Of a DNA stretch of 29,686 bases, positions 13,018 through 20,765 are shown one piece after another. Within the stretch, counting starts at the first letter, position 1, and each line of letters begins with the position of its first letter. The notes beneath the pieces were generated by a model. The model did not search any database, had not been told where the DNA came from, and saw only the letters and a list, made by a program, of their open reading frames with translations. The stretch is from the IMG/VR virus record IMGVR_UViG_3300009103_000119, positions 1 through 29,686 of that record. The stretch is one strand, 5' to 3'. The DNA is from a virus. The translations under genes were made by a program, and so were the position numbers.

Positions 13018-14961
13018 ATGGCGAATATAATAAAACTGAAAAGAAGTGAAACAGCAGGGTCTGCTCCTACTTCTGGTGATTTGGAAATCGGCGAAGTTTG
13101 TATAAACATTGTTGATGGAAAAATTTATACTAAGAAGTCGGATGGGACTATTGTTACAGTTTCAGATAAAACGACAGGACAGGCAGAGTTAGAACTAACA
13201 TCTACGGATGCTAGTTCCTCTGCTGGGCCTGGTTTGGATTTATTTAGAAATTCTTTTTCTCCTTTTGATTCAGATGAATTAGGGAAAATTGATTTTTCTG
13301 GTGAGAATGATAATAGTGATAAGAAGGTATTTGCAAAATTACTTAGTAAGATAGTTGATGCGAGTGCTACAACAGAAGATGGTGAGTTAGAAATTCATGT
13401 TATGAATGCTGGTACGGTTGAAGAAATTGCAACTGTAAAATCGGATGGTTTACATATTGCAAGTGGTAAAGCAGTAAACTTTGCAGATGGAACATCCATG
13501 ACAACTACTACTGGACTTGGTGGGGGTCAATCATACGGAATTGCACTAGACGGTCTTTTAGTTAAATGTCCAGACGGTACTAGTGGTGGTATTGCACTTG
13601 ATGGGTTATTAACCAAAGCGGGTGCGAATGATGCAGTAGGAAAGATTAGTAGATTGCAAGATGATACTTCACCAATGTTGGGTGGTAACTTAACTTTAAA
13701 TGGAAATAACATATCTGGTACTGGTACGGTAACTGCAACAAGTTTTCACGGTGATGGATCAGGACTAACAGGGGTTGGAGTTGATCTATCTGGTATTCAA
13801 CAGGACATTTTAAATTTAGCAATCAATCAAGCGATTGCAGATAATAGAATCGCATTTAATTTAACTGATTCATTTGTAGATGGCTTCGAAGATGACTCTG
13901 GAATAGATGATGGTGGAAACCTAACAGGTTGTGTTAGAGATACAGGTAACGAATTTGTTTGTACAATATCAGGTGAAGCAGTTGATTCCAATTATGTTTT
14001 AGTTGTTCAATCAGATACAAGTGGTGGTGGAAATAGTTTCACAGATGAATCTGATACAGGTCATACATTAAGTATTAGTAGCGATCCAGAACACTCTACA
14101 ACTCAAAGTCATATTGGTCAATCATCAATTCATTTTGACGGTGATGATAAAATATATGCATCCGCTGATCATTCTGATTTTGCTTTTGGTACTGGTGATT
14201 TTACATTAGAAACGTGGATATATTGGACAAATAACAGTACGTCAAATTGTACATTAATTGGAAACAGAACGGCCGCATCAACTACTCAATGGATGTTTTA
14301 TCTAGGTACAGGGCCTGGACTGTTGACTTTTTCAGATGCATCTGCAATTCAAGTAATAAGTAATTCGGCACTCACAGGAAATACATGGCATCATGTCGCT
14401 CTTACAAGGGATAGTGGAACATTAAGAATATATCAAAACGGTGTGCAAACTGCAAGTGCTGCTAATAGTTTAAATCTTAGTGCAACAAATAAAATTTATT
14501 TGGGAGCTGGTGATATAGCAGGATGGAATAATAATTTTCAAGGATATATGGATGGAGTTAGAGTAAGTAAAACTTGTCGTTATCCAAATGGAACAACATT
14601 TACACCTTATACTGAAAATCTTGGATTGGTTGCAAATGCAACTGGTACTTTAATATCGGATGTACAAACCGCACCAGAAAGTACGACAACTGCTTCGGGT
14701 GTAATTCTTTACGAAGATGAACATGGCACTGCTACATTAGGTACAGATTTAAAATTATATTTTTCTGCTGATAATAAAAGTACATGGACTGAAGCAAGTT
14801 CGTATTCAACGCCTACTACATATACTGGTTCTAAAAAGTTAGTTAAGTTGGGTAATACAACCGTAACAGGCGGAACGCAAGTAGCGATAAAGGCAGAGTG
14901 GGCTAATCAATCAAGTGGTTCTAAAGTAACTCGACTTCATGGATGGGCAGTTAACTATTAA
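13018..14961 (+). CDS. Tail fibre with LamG/concanavalin-like lectin domain
   Basis: A 647-residue fibre. Residues 1-50 are the short N-terminal fibre domain (MANIIKLKRSETAGSAP, GEVCINIVDGKIYTKKSDGT). A middle region holds the two GIALDGLL repeats (174-198), SPMLGGNLTLNGNNISGTG (about 218-236), and a short coiled segment (258-280). Residues about 365-532 match a LamG/concanavalin A-like fold: SIHFDGDDKIY, FTLETWIYW, GNTWHHVALTRDSGTLRIYQNG and FQGYMDGVRVSKTCRY. Such domains bind sugars, so this is a likely receptor-binding fibre. A further beta domain (560-647) ends in LHGWAVNY. No convincing ribosome site precedes the ATG, which is unusual among these genes; a 20-base palindrome lies just upstream. 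Confidence 0.85.
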   Translation: MANIIKLKRSETAGSAPTSGDLEIGEVCINIVDGKIYTKKSDGTIVTVSDKTTGQAELELTSTDASSSAGPGLDLFRNSFSPFDSDELGKIDFSGENDNSDKKVFAKLLSKIVDASATTEDGELEIHVMNAGTVEEIATVKSDGLHIASGKAVNFADGTSMTTTTGLGGGQSYGIALDGLLVKCPDGTSGGIALDGLLTKAGANDAVGKISRLQDDTSPMLGGNLTLNGNNISGTGTVTATSFHGDGSGLTGVGVDLSGIQQDILNLAINQAIADNRIAFNLTDSFVDGFEDDSGIDDGGNLTGCVRDTGNEFVCTISGEAVDSNYVLVVQSDTSGGGNSFTDESDTGHTLSISSDPEHSTTQSHIGQSSIHFDGDDKIYASADHSDFAFGTGDFTLETWIYWTNNSTSNCTLIGNRTAASTTQWMFYLGTGPGLLTFSDASAIQVISNSALTGNTWHHVALTRDSGTLRIYQNGVQTASAANSLNLSATNKIYLGAGDIAGWNNNFQGYMDGVRVSKTCRYPNGTTFTPYTENLGLVANATGTLISDVQTAPESTTTASGVILYEDEHGTATLGTDLKLYFSADNKSTWTEASSYSTPTTYTGSKKLVKLGNTTVTGGTQVAIKAEWANQSSGSKVTRLHGWAVNY

Positions 14962-14973
14962 AGGATAATAATT

Positions 14974-15519
14974 ATGGCATCAACAATATGGAATCAAAAT
15001 TTAAACGCTGGTGAAGCTTGGGAAGCAGAAATTGTTCTTGCAACTCCCGCTGGTGCGGCTCGTAGTTTAAGAGGGTGTGAATTTGAATCTCAAATTCGGA
15101 GACATTATAAATCTGCTAGTGCGAAAACAACAATTAATGTTTCAATCATAGCTGCAGCTACAGGTGAAATGAAATTATCTTTATCTGAAGCACAAACAAC
15201 TGCTTTAAAAAATGGGATGTTTATTTATGATGTAGAAATGATAAATGCACCAACTTTAGAAGTTGCAGATGCATCAGGTGCTTTTGTTGTAGATGAGGTG
15301 ATTACAGGAACAACGTCTGGTGCAACTGGTGTAGTTCTTGCTCATAGTGGTACAAAAGTAACTTATGCTAGATCAACTGGTGTATTTCTTTTAAGTGAAG
15401 TAATTACTGGTAGCGCAAATGGAGTTACTGCAACTACCACAAATGATTCAGATGTAATAGGAAAGAGGGAAAGAATTATAGAAGGTTCAATAGAAATTAG
15501 ACCAGAGGTAACGAGATGA
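14974..15519 (+). CDS. BppU-like baseplate/fibre-associated protein with inserted repeat module
   Basis: A 181-residue protein. Residues 1-95 resemble the N-terminal beta sandwich of phage BppU-type baseplate proteins (WNQNLNAGEAWEAEI, AARSLRGCEFESQIRRHYKS, GMFIYDVEMI), and the closing strand is RIIEGSIEIRPEVTR (167-181). Between these lies an inserted module (about 101-154) made of two similar halves: SGAFVVDEVITGTTSGATGV and TGVFLLSEVITGSANGV. A related two-part module occurs in gp14 of this phage. The stop overlaps the next ATG (ATGA), indicating coupling to the 87-residue protein. It is probably a virion attachment protein for fibres; this is inferred from family resemblance. Confidence 0.75.
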   Translation: MASTIWNQNLNAGEAWEAEIVLATPAGAARSLRGCEFESQIRRHYKSASAKTTINVSIIAAATGEMKLSLSEAQTTALKNGMFIYDVEMINAPTLEVADASGAFVVDEVITGTTSGATGVVLAHSGTKVTYARSTGVFLLSEVITGSANGVTATTTNDSDVIGKRERIIEGSIEIRPEVTR

Positions 15520-15779
15520 TAGTTGTAAAAAATAACACTTCTAGTTCAGTAACTTTTTCATCACCAACGGAAGGTGGGATACAGATGACACCAACTCCCC
15601 CTGCTACAGAAACAGCAGTATCACTTTCTGTTGATCCTGATACATATATGACAAAGTTAGGTGATGTTGAGCCTGAAGGATTAGATCACAATGATGTTTT
15701 AGTTTACGATCAAGTTACAGGAAAATTTAAACCTGTTGACGCTGAAGTAATTAATAATAATGATGGTGGTACATGGTAA
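15516..15779 (+). CDS. Small structural protein ending in DGGTW
   Basis: An 87-residue protein coupled to the preceding gene by a 4-base overlap. It has a beta-rich N-terminus, a proline-rich linker (TPTPPATET), a segment LGDVEPEGLDHNDVLVYDQVTGKFKPVD familiar from marine-phage fibres (given here as GDVEPEGLDHNDVLVYD), and a C-terminal NNNDGGTW. The same VLVYD-type element and the same C-terminal DGGTW appear in the 407-residue fibre that follows. It may be a minor fibre or attachment subunit. Confidence 0.8.
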   Translation: MIVVKNNTSSSVTFSSPTEGGIQMTPTPPATETAVSLSVDPDTYMTKLGDVEPEGLDHNDVLVYDQVTGKFKPVDAEVINNNDGGTW

Positions 15780-15905
15780 CGAATAAAAAATATTGATGCG
15801 AATCAACCAATGTAAATAAAAATATATCGAATTATATATTGACAATATTATGTTAACAATGAAATTAATTGAAAATTAATAATCTTTATTAATAGGGAAT
15901 AAAAA

Positions 15906-17129
15906 ATGGCTAATAATATTCAAATAAAAAGGAGTAACACTAATACCGCTCCTTCTGGATTACTTGCTGGTGAACTTGCATGGACTGATAATAATGCAAG
16001 TGCTGGTGCTGGTGGTGCTGCTGGTATTCTTTATATCGGTGATGTTACGACTGCTGGTGCAGTTAACCGAAAGATTGGTGGGCCAGGTTGGGGATTGGAA
16101 CTCTTAACTGATTCTGCACTTACTGGTACTCCTACTGCTCCAACTGTAAGTCAAAGTGATAATTCAACATCTATCGCTACAACTGCATATGTTGATTTAG
16201 CAGTATCAAGTGCTACACCTGCTATGGATGACATATCTGATGTTACCCTTTCTGGTATATCAGATGCTGATATGTTGGTTTATGATAATGCTAATAGTTT
16301 ATGGAAGAACCAAACAATGTCTGGACATATCAGTATGGATAATACTGGTGATGTTAGTGTAAACAATGTTGCAGCTAATGCTGTTGCTCTTGGTTCACAA
16401 ACAACTGGTGCTTATATTGCTACTCTTACTGGCGGTGATAACATTACTGTTAGTGGTAGTGGTGGTGAGTCTGCTACAGCAACTGTTGCTTTGGATACCA
16501 ACGTAACAATCGCTGGTACATTGACAGTTAACGGTGCTACAACTACAGTTGATTCTTCAACGGTAACTGTTGCTGATCCTATTTTCGTAATCGGTGAAGC
16601 GGGTGGTTCTGATGACGGAAAAGATCGTGGTATTGAATTCAATTACCATGATGGTACAAGTGCAAAAGTTGGTTTCTTTGGTTGGGATAACTCCGCCGAA
16701 GCTTTCACTTTTATCGGAAATGCGACAAATAATGCTGAAGTTTTCTCTGGTAATGCTGGGGACGTTGCTTTCGGTAACATCGCTGGTACATTGACAACCC
16801 CTTCACAAACAAACATTACTGGTGTTGGTACAATCGGAACTGGTGTTTGGAACGGTACATCCATCGCTCCTCTATATGGTGGTACAGGTGGAGATTCTTC
16901 ATCTGCTACTGGTGTTGCAGTTGTAACAGGTGGAACATGGTCATATGAAGGTAATCTTGACGTAGGACTTGGTGGAACTGGTGTTTCAACTGTTGCTACA
17001 GACGGTATCCTCTTGGGTGCTGGTGCTGGTAACATGACAGTTCTATCTCCTGGCTCTGAAGGACAAATGATGCGTATCGTATCTGGAAGTCCTGTATGGT
17101 CTGATGCTTTAGATGGTGGTACTTGGTAA
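15906..17129 (+). CDS. Tail fibre / virion structural protein
   Basis: A 407-residue fibre after the window's longest gene-free gap (126 bases, AT-rich, no convincing element). Residues 1-60 are the N-terminal fibre domain (MANNIQIKRSNTNTAPSGL, GELAWTDN). Residues about 88-140 hold STSIATTAYVDLAV and DISDVTLSGISDADMLVYDN. A conserved marine-phage segment follows (GTLTVNGATTTVDSSTV, ADPIFVIGEAGGSDDGKDRG, KVGFFGWDNS). The C-terminal part has repeats GVGTIGTGVWNGT, LYGGTGG and GLGGTGVST, and ends in DGGTW. These features are typical of trimeric virion fibres near the neck genes in marine T4-like phages. A strong terminator follows 37 bases after the stop, closing the fibre region. Confidence 0.85.
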   Translation: MANNIQIKRSNTNTAPSGLLAGELAWTDNNASAGAGGAAGILYIGDVTTAGAVNRKIGGPGWGLELLTDSALTGTPTAPTVSQSDNSTSIATTAYVDLAVSSATPAMDDISDVTLSGISDADMLVYDNANSLWKNQTMSGHISMDNTGDVSVNNVAANAVALGSQTTGAYIATLTGGDNITVSGSGGESATATVALDTNVTIAGTLTVNGATTTVDSSTVTVADPIFVIGEAGGSDDGKDRGIEFNYHDGTSAKVGFFGWDNSAEAFTFIGNATNNAEVFSGNAGDVAFGNIAGTLTTPSQTNITGVGTIGTGVWNGTSIAPLYGGTGGDSSSATGVAVVTGGTWSYEGNLDVGLGGTGVSTVATDGILLGAGAGNMTVLSPGSEGQMMRIVSGSPVWSDALDGGTW

Positions 17130-17166
17130 GATTAGTTTTAATTTAACGGAGTACAGAGTTTGACTG

Positions 17167-17203
17167 AAAGGGGATGAGGATTAATCCTTATCCCCTTTTT
17201 TTT
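17167..17203 (+). terminator. Strong rho-independent terminator
   Basis: A 14-base-pair stem (left arm 17167-17180, right arm 17185-17198) with one G-U wobble has a TTAA loop and is followed by a run of T to 17203. It separates the fibre region from the neck and packaging block. Confidence 0.9.
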
Positions 17204-17207
17204 CCAG

Positions 17208-17215
17208 TATAAATA
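17208..17215 (+). promoter_or_regulatory. T4-type late promoter TATAAATA
   Basis: An exact T4 late octamer starts 5 bases after the terminator T-run and 26 bases before the next ATG. The terminator-promoter pairing makes this the most believable promoter in the window. It implies a sigma55-like, sliding-clamp-dependent late transcription system elsewhere in the genome (known for T4, inferred here). Confidence 0.65.
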
Positions 17216-17233
17216 TAACTAGGTAGGTGAAGA

Positions 17234-17527
17234 ATGGAATTCGACCAAACCGCAGACCTAATTGAAAAGTTAGGTATGCCGATTGTTGGTTTGTTATTGG
17301 TTGGGTGGGGTTTCTGGAAGATTGTAAAATGGTTACAAGATTCTATGACTGGCAAGATTGGGTATCAAACAGATATTTTAATACAGTTAATAGATCGTAT
17401 TAGAGTATTGCAAACAGACATTTTAAAATTAGATACCATGATAAGAACACGTTATGGACTTGATGCAGACGAAGAACGCATATCCAGAGCAGATGAAGTT
17501 AGAAGAAAAAACAAAAGAACTAAATAA
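17234..17527 (+). CDS. Small membrane protein, possible holin (BhlA/UviB-like layout)
   Basis: A 97-residue protein. One hydrophobic segment (about residues 13-33, with GMPIVGLLLVGWGFWKIVKW) is followed by an amphipathic coiled-coil stretch (about 42-75, with ILIQLIDRIRVLQTDILKL) and a strongly basic end (RRKNKRTK). One N-terminal membrane helix, a coiled coil and a charged tail are the layout of BhlA/UviB-type holins, so a lysis role is possible. No endolysin gene lies in this window to support it. The gene opens the core late operon, just behind a terminator and an exact late promoter. A membrane-anchored assembly factor is an alternative. Confidence 0.8.
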   Translation: MEFDQTADLIEKLGMPIVGLLLVGWGFWKIVKWLQDSMTGKIGYQTDILIQLIDRIRVLQTDILKLDTMIRTRYGLDADEERISRADEVRRKNKRTK

Positions 17528-17553
17528 TAATTTTATATTAAGGAGTAAGTGAA

Positions 17554-17799
17554 ATGAATGAAACAGCAGCAGTACCCGAGCAGAAACAGTTTGAAGATAT
17601 GACTGATCCCGAAAAGGTTGTTGAATTATCTGGTCAGGTACGATACGCACAAACAATTATTAAAAATTTACAACAAAAGTTAAATGACTTTCATGGTATT
17701 GTTGTACAGTTAGAAGCAAAATTACAATTAGCATTAGAAGATAAAGCTGGAATTGAAGCACAATTAAAAGATTTCGGTATTAAATCAGAAAAAAAATAA
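17554..17799 (+). CDS. Small coiled-coil protein
   Basis: An 81-residue protein that is mostly one long helix with heptad character (about residues 20-70: VVELSGQVRYAQTIIKNLQQ, FHGIVVQLEAKLQLALEDKA) and a basic end. It has no cysteine or membrane segment. AAGGAG precedes the ATG, and gp13 begins 14 bases after its stop. Small coiled-coil genes at this position are known in marine T4-like phages without assigned function. A neck or lysis accessory role cannot be told apart. Confidence 0.8.
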   Translation: MNETAAVPEQKQFEDMTDPEKVVELSGQVRYAQTIIKNLQQKLNDFHGIVVQLEAKLQLALEDKAGIEAQLKDFGIKSEKK

Positions 17800-17813
17800 A
17801 GGAATGAAATACT

Positions 17814-18560
17814 ATGGCTAGTGTAAATTCAAGACAGGGTTTAATAGATTATTGTTTACGCAGATTAGGTCAGCCCGTCATTGAAATAAATATTGATGAC
17901 GATCAACTAGACGAAAGAGTTGATGATGCTTTACAATTCTTTCAAGAATATCATTTTGATGGTGTAGAAAAAGTTTTTACCAAACATACAATTACTGCTG
18001 GTGATATCACTAATGAATATATCACTACAGATGATTCTGTTATTAGTGTTGTTAGAGTATTACCTATTCCTAGTTTTGATTCTTTTTCTGGTGGTTTCTT
18101 TAACGAAGAATATCAATTACGATTAAATGATTTGAATAATTTTAGTGGTTCGTCTTTAATTCAATGGAGTATGAGTTTACGAAACTTTGCAGAAATTGAA
18201 CAGTTGTTTCAAATTACACCAACATTGTTGTTTAATAGAAAACAAGATAGAGTTTATTTAGAAACGGATTGGAATGAAAAATTTAGTGTTGGGGATATAC
18301 TAATTATTGAAGCATATAAAATACTTAATCCTGATGTTTGGACACAAGTATATAATGATATGTTTTTAAAACAATACGCTACCGCATTAATAAAAAGACA
18401 ATGGGGAGAAAACTTAAAGAAATATCAAGGTGTGGTTTTGCCAGGCGGAGTAACACTTGATGGTAAAACAATTTATGATGAAGCGGTAGAAGAAATAAGA
18501 GCGATAGAAGAACAAATGAGTCTTAAATATGAACTTCCTGCTGATGGATATATGGGGTAA
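17814..18560 (+). CDS. 13: Neck protein gp13
   Basis: A 248-residue homologue of T4 gp13 (309 residues in T4). It is recognised by the opening SRQGLIDYCLRRLGQPVIEI, the IDDDQLDERVDDALQFFQEYHFDG segment (given as DQLDERVDDALQFFQEY), and a C-terminal region with LKQYATALIKRQWGENLKKY and PGGVTLDG. gp13 and gp14 form the neck that closes the packaged head and provides the tail-docking site. It is shorter than T4 gp13, as is usual in marine relatives. It is followed after 3 bases by gp14, fitting T4 gene order. Confidence 0.92.
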   Translation: MASVNSRQGLIDYCLRRLGQPVIEINIDDDQLDERVDDALQFFQEYHFDGVEKVFTKHTITAGDITNEYITTDDSVISVVRVLPIPSFDSFSGGFFNEEYQLRLNDLNNFSGSSLIQWSMSLRNFAEIEQLFQITPTLLFNRKQDRVYLETDWNEKFSVGDILIIEAYKILNPDVWTQVYNDMFLKQYATALIKRQWGENLKKYQGVVLPGGVTLDGKTIYDEAVEEIRAIEEQMSLKYELPADGYMG

Positions 18561-18563
18561 GAT

Positions 18564-19427
18564 ATGGCTACAAATCAATATTTTAAAAACTTTTCATCCG
18601 TACCTCAACAAGATTTAGTTAGAGATGTGATGAAAGAAGTAATACAACTAAATGGTATTGATGTTGTTTATCTTCCTAGAAAAAATGTAGGTCGGGATGA
18701 AATTTTAGGGGAAGATGCTGCTTCAAAGTTTACAACTGCATACCAAGTAGAAATGTATGTTAATAGCACAGATGCTTTTGGTGGTGCTGGAGATCAGTTA
18801 ACAAAATTTGGTTTAGATGTTCAAGACGAATTAATACTTACAGTTCATAAAGATAGATTTACAAAAGAAACTACAATGAGTGCGCCTAGAGAGGGCGATC
18901 TTTTATATTTTGAATTAAGTAAAAGTTTATTTCAAATTTCATTTGTTGAACATGAAAAACCATTTTATACATTAGGGAAAAATCATGTTTTTGAATTAAC
19001 TTGTGAGAAATTTGTTTATAGTAATGAGAAATTTGAAGTTCCTGCTGGTCAAATGGGTACTGTATTTGATGCGATTGAAAGAGACTTTACCCAAACTGAA
19101 ATTCTTAAAGTTTCAGCTGGTGCTGGAGCCTTTATGCTTGGTGAGAAAATTTATCAGGGAGTAGATGAAAATTCTTCTACTGCAGCTGCTGAGGTTGCTA
19201 GTTGGAATGCTACACAAAACACATTAGGTATATTTAATAAAGTGGGAACATTTGTTAATTCAGAAAATATTACTGGCGTGATTAGTTTGACAACAAGAAC
19301 TATAAGTTCACAAGACGATCAAGATAGTCCTAACTTATCACATTCAGATAATAAAGTATTTGAAACAGAAGGTGATAACATATTAGACTTTAGTGAAATT
19401 GATCCGTGGGCTGAAGGAGACTTATAA
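18564..19427 (+). CDS. 14: Neck protein gp14
   Basis: A 287-residue homologue of T4 gp14 (256 residues). The opening NQYFKNFSSVPQQDLVRD and the GIDVVYLPRKNVGRDEILGE segment are characteristic. With gp13 it seals the head-neck joint. Residues about 186-242 form a two-part module (GAGAFMLGEKIYQG, then ASWNATQNTLGIFNKVGTFVN split as ASWNATQN and GIFNKVGTF). This module resembles the insertion in the 181-residue baseplate-like protein and explains the extra length relative to T4. The stop codon shares one base with the gp15 start. Confidence 0.92.
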   Translation: MATNQYFKNFSSVPQQDLVRDVMKEVIQLNGIDVVYLPRKNVGRDEILGEDAASKFTTAYQVEMYVNSTDAFGGAGDQLTKFGLDVQDELILTVHKDRFTKETTMSAPREGDLLYFELSKSLFQISFVEHEKPFYTLGKNHVFELTCEKFVYSNEKFEVPAGQMGTVFDAIERDFTQTEILKVSAGAGAFMLGEKIYQGVDENSSTAAAEVASWNATQNTLGIFNKVGTFVNSENITGVISLTTRTISSQDDQDSPNLSHSDNKVFETEGDNILDFSEIDPWAEGDL

Positions 19428-20188
19428 TGTTTGGAAAATATTTCTATAATCAAAATATTAGAAATATTGTTATATTGTTTGGTACAATATTTAATGATAT
19501 TACTATAAAAAGAAAATCATCAGAAGGTATAGCAGAAAATCAATTTAAAGTTCCAATTTCTTATGGGCCGAAAGAAAAGTATTTAGCAAGACTAGATGGA
19601 AGAAATATTGGAACTAATGAATATAGTATTGCTATGACTTTACCAAGAATGTCATTTGAAATTACAGCGATGACATATGATGGACTTAGAAAATTACAAA
19701 AAACAAAAAAATATAAAAATGCAATAGATGGGGATAATACAAAAGTTTTAACATCTTATACGCCTGTTCCTTATAACTTTGACGTTGAATTAAATGTTAT
19801 GGTTAAGAATAGTGATGACGGCGCTCAGATATTAGAACAAATAATGCCTTATTTTAGTCCAGAATTTCATGTTACCATGAATGAATCGACTGCTTTAGGT
19901 ATTAAAAGAGATATACCTATTGTTATGAATTCTATAACTACTAGTGATACATATGAAGGTGATTTGATTAGTCGAAGAGCATTAATTCACACTTTAACAT
20001 TTACCGTAATGGGATTTGTTTATGGGCCTACATCAAATGTTGGTATTATTAGAGAAGTTGATGTTAATGTAGGAGCTACAATACCAGAACCCGAACAAAA
20101 GAATTTGAACATTGATGTTAAACCTAATCCTGTTGATGCTAATCCTGATGATGATTTTGGATTTACTACTACGGTAACTGATTTGTAA
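19427..20188 (+). CDS. 15: Tail sheath stabiliser / tail completion protein gp15
   Basis: A 253-residue homologue of T4 gp15 (272 residues). Diagnostic features are the N-terminal FGKYFYNQNIRNIVILFGTIF segment (given as FYNQNIRNIVILFGTIF), PISYGPKEKYLARL, IAMTLPRMSFEITAM, YDGLRKLQ and TPVPYNFDVELNVMVKN. In T4, gp15 forms a hexameric ring capping the tail tube and sheath and joins the tail to the neck. The last 30 residues are proline- and aspartate-rich (NPVDANPDDDFGF) and probably flexible. It overlaps gp14 by one base. Confidence 0.93.
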   Translation: MFGKYFYNQNIRNIVILFGTIFNDITIKRKSSEGIAENQFKVPISYGPKEKYLARLDGRNIGTNEYSIAMTLPRMSFEITAMTYDGLRKLQKTKKYKNAIDGDNTKVLTSYTPVPYNFDVELNVMVKNSDDGAQILEQIMPYFSPEFHVTMNESTALGIKRDIPIVMNSITTSDTYEGDLISRRALIHTLTFTVMGFVYGPTSNVGIIREVDVNVGATIPEPEQKNLNIDVKPNPVDANPDDDFGFTTTVTDL

Positions 20189-20204
20189 CCTATAGGAGGC
20201 AATT

Positions 20205-20351
20205 ATGGGATGGGGTAATTGCGAAGATCATTATAGTAGAGTTGCTAAACAAAATGAAAAATTAAAACCTATGAGTAAACGAACTAAAGGAATTATCATA
20301 GGTTGGATAGTATTTTTAATTGGTATTATTTGGTTATTGAGTAAACTATGA
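20205..20351 (+). CDS. 48-residue single-pass membrane protein
   Basis: A short gene that simple length cut-offs would miss. The ATG at 20205 has a perfect AGGAGG (20194-20199) 5 bases upstream, and the stop overlaps the gp16 ATG (ATGA). Both facts argue strongly that it is translated. The product has a polar N-terminal part (MGWGNCEDHYSRVAKQNEKL), a basic stretch (KPMSKRTKG), one hydrophobic helix of about 17 residues (IIIGWIVFLIGIIWLL) and a short SKL end. No family is recognised. Its location inside the gp15-gp16 boundary is not part of the T4 arrangement. Confidence 0.8.
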   Translation: MGWGNCEDHYSRVAKQNEKLKPMSKRTKGIIIGWIVFLIGIIWLLSKL

Positions 20352-20764
20352 AAAAAGAAAATATACAAAAATTAAATGATGTTTTAGATATTGCTGATGA
20401 TATTATTGATGTTGAAGAACCTAAAGAAATTGTAAAGAAATCACCAACCGTAAATGTTAACACTACGGACTTAACAAGTGATTATCAATTTTCAAGAGAT
20501 CAATATCAAACATTAATTGAAAAAGGTAACACCGCACTTGAAGAACTCTTAACGATTGCAAGGGAAGGTGAAGCACCTAGAGCATTTGAGGTTGCAACTC
20601 AATTAATAAATTCATTAACAGCAACAACTAAAGAACTTTTGCAGTTACAAAAAACTAAAAAAGAGATTGAGGTAAAAGATAATAAATCTGTAAAAACGGA
20701 AAACAATCTTTTTATTGGAAGTACAAAAGAACTGCAAGAGTTGTTAGAACAAAAGAAAAAATAA
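20348..20764 (+). CDS. 16: Terminase small subunit gp16
   Basis: A 138-residue homologue of T4 gp16 (164 residues). The central segment DYQFSRDQYQTLIEKGNTAL, followed by PRAFEVATQLINSLTATTKELLQLQK (given as PRAFEVATQLINSL), is characteristic and forms the coiled-coil core of the ring that recognises DNA and stimulates gp17. The N-terminus is acidic (IADDIIDVEEPKE) and the C-terminus ends with a charged helix (KELQELLEQKKK). It is coupled to the 48-residue gene by ATGA overlap and lies 1 base before gp17, which itself lacks a good ribosome site. gp17 translation therefore probably depends on gp16. Confidence 0.88.
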   Translation: MKKENIQKLNDVLDIADDIIDVEEPKEIVKKSPTVNVNTTDLTSDYQFSRDQYQTLIEKGNTALEELLTIAREGEAPRAFEVATQLINSLTATTKELLQLQKTKKEIEVKDNKSVKTENNLFIGSTKELQELLEQKKK

Positions 20765-20765
20765 T

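Noticed and set aside
15839-15870. TTGACA in the 126-base gap before the 407-residue fibre, as a host-type promoter
   Set aside because: No acceptable -10 box at 16-18 bases; ATTAAT at 19 bases is poor. A TGTAAATA at 15811 is too far from the start to be convincing.
16412-17035. Minus-strand open frames opposite the 407-residue fibre
   Set aside because: Pro/Ala/Val/Thr-rich translations arise from the repetitive Gly/Thr codons of the fibre; no start signals or independent coding character.
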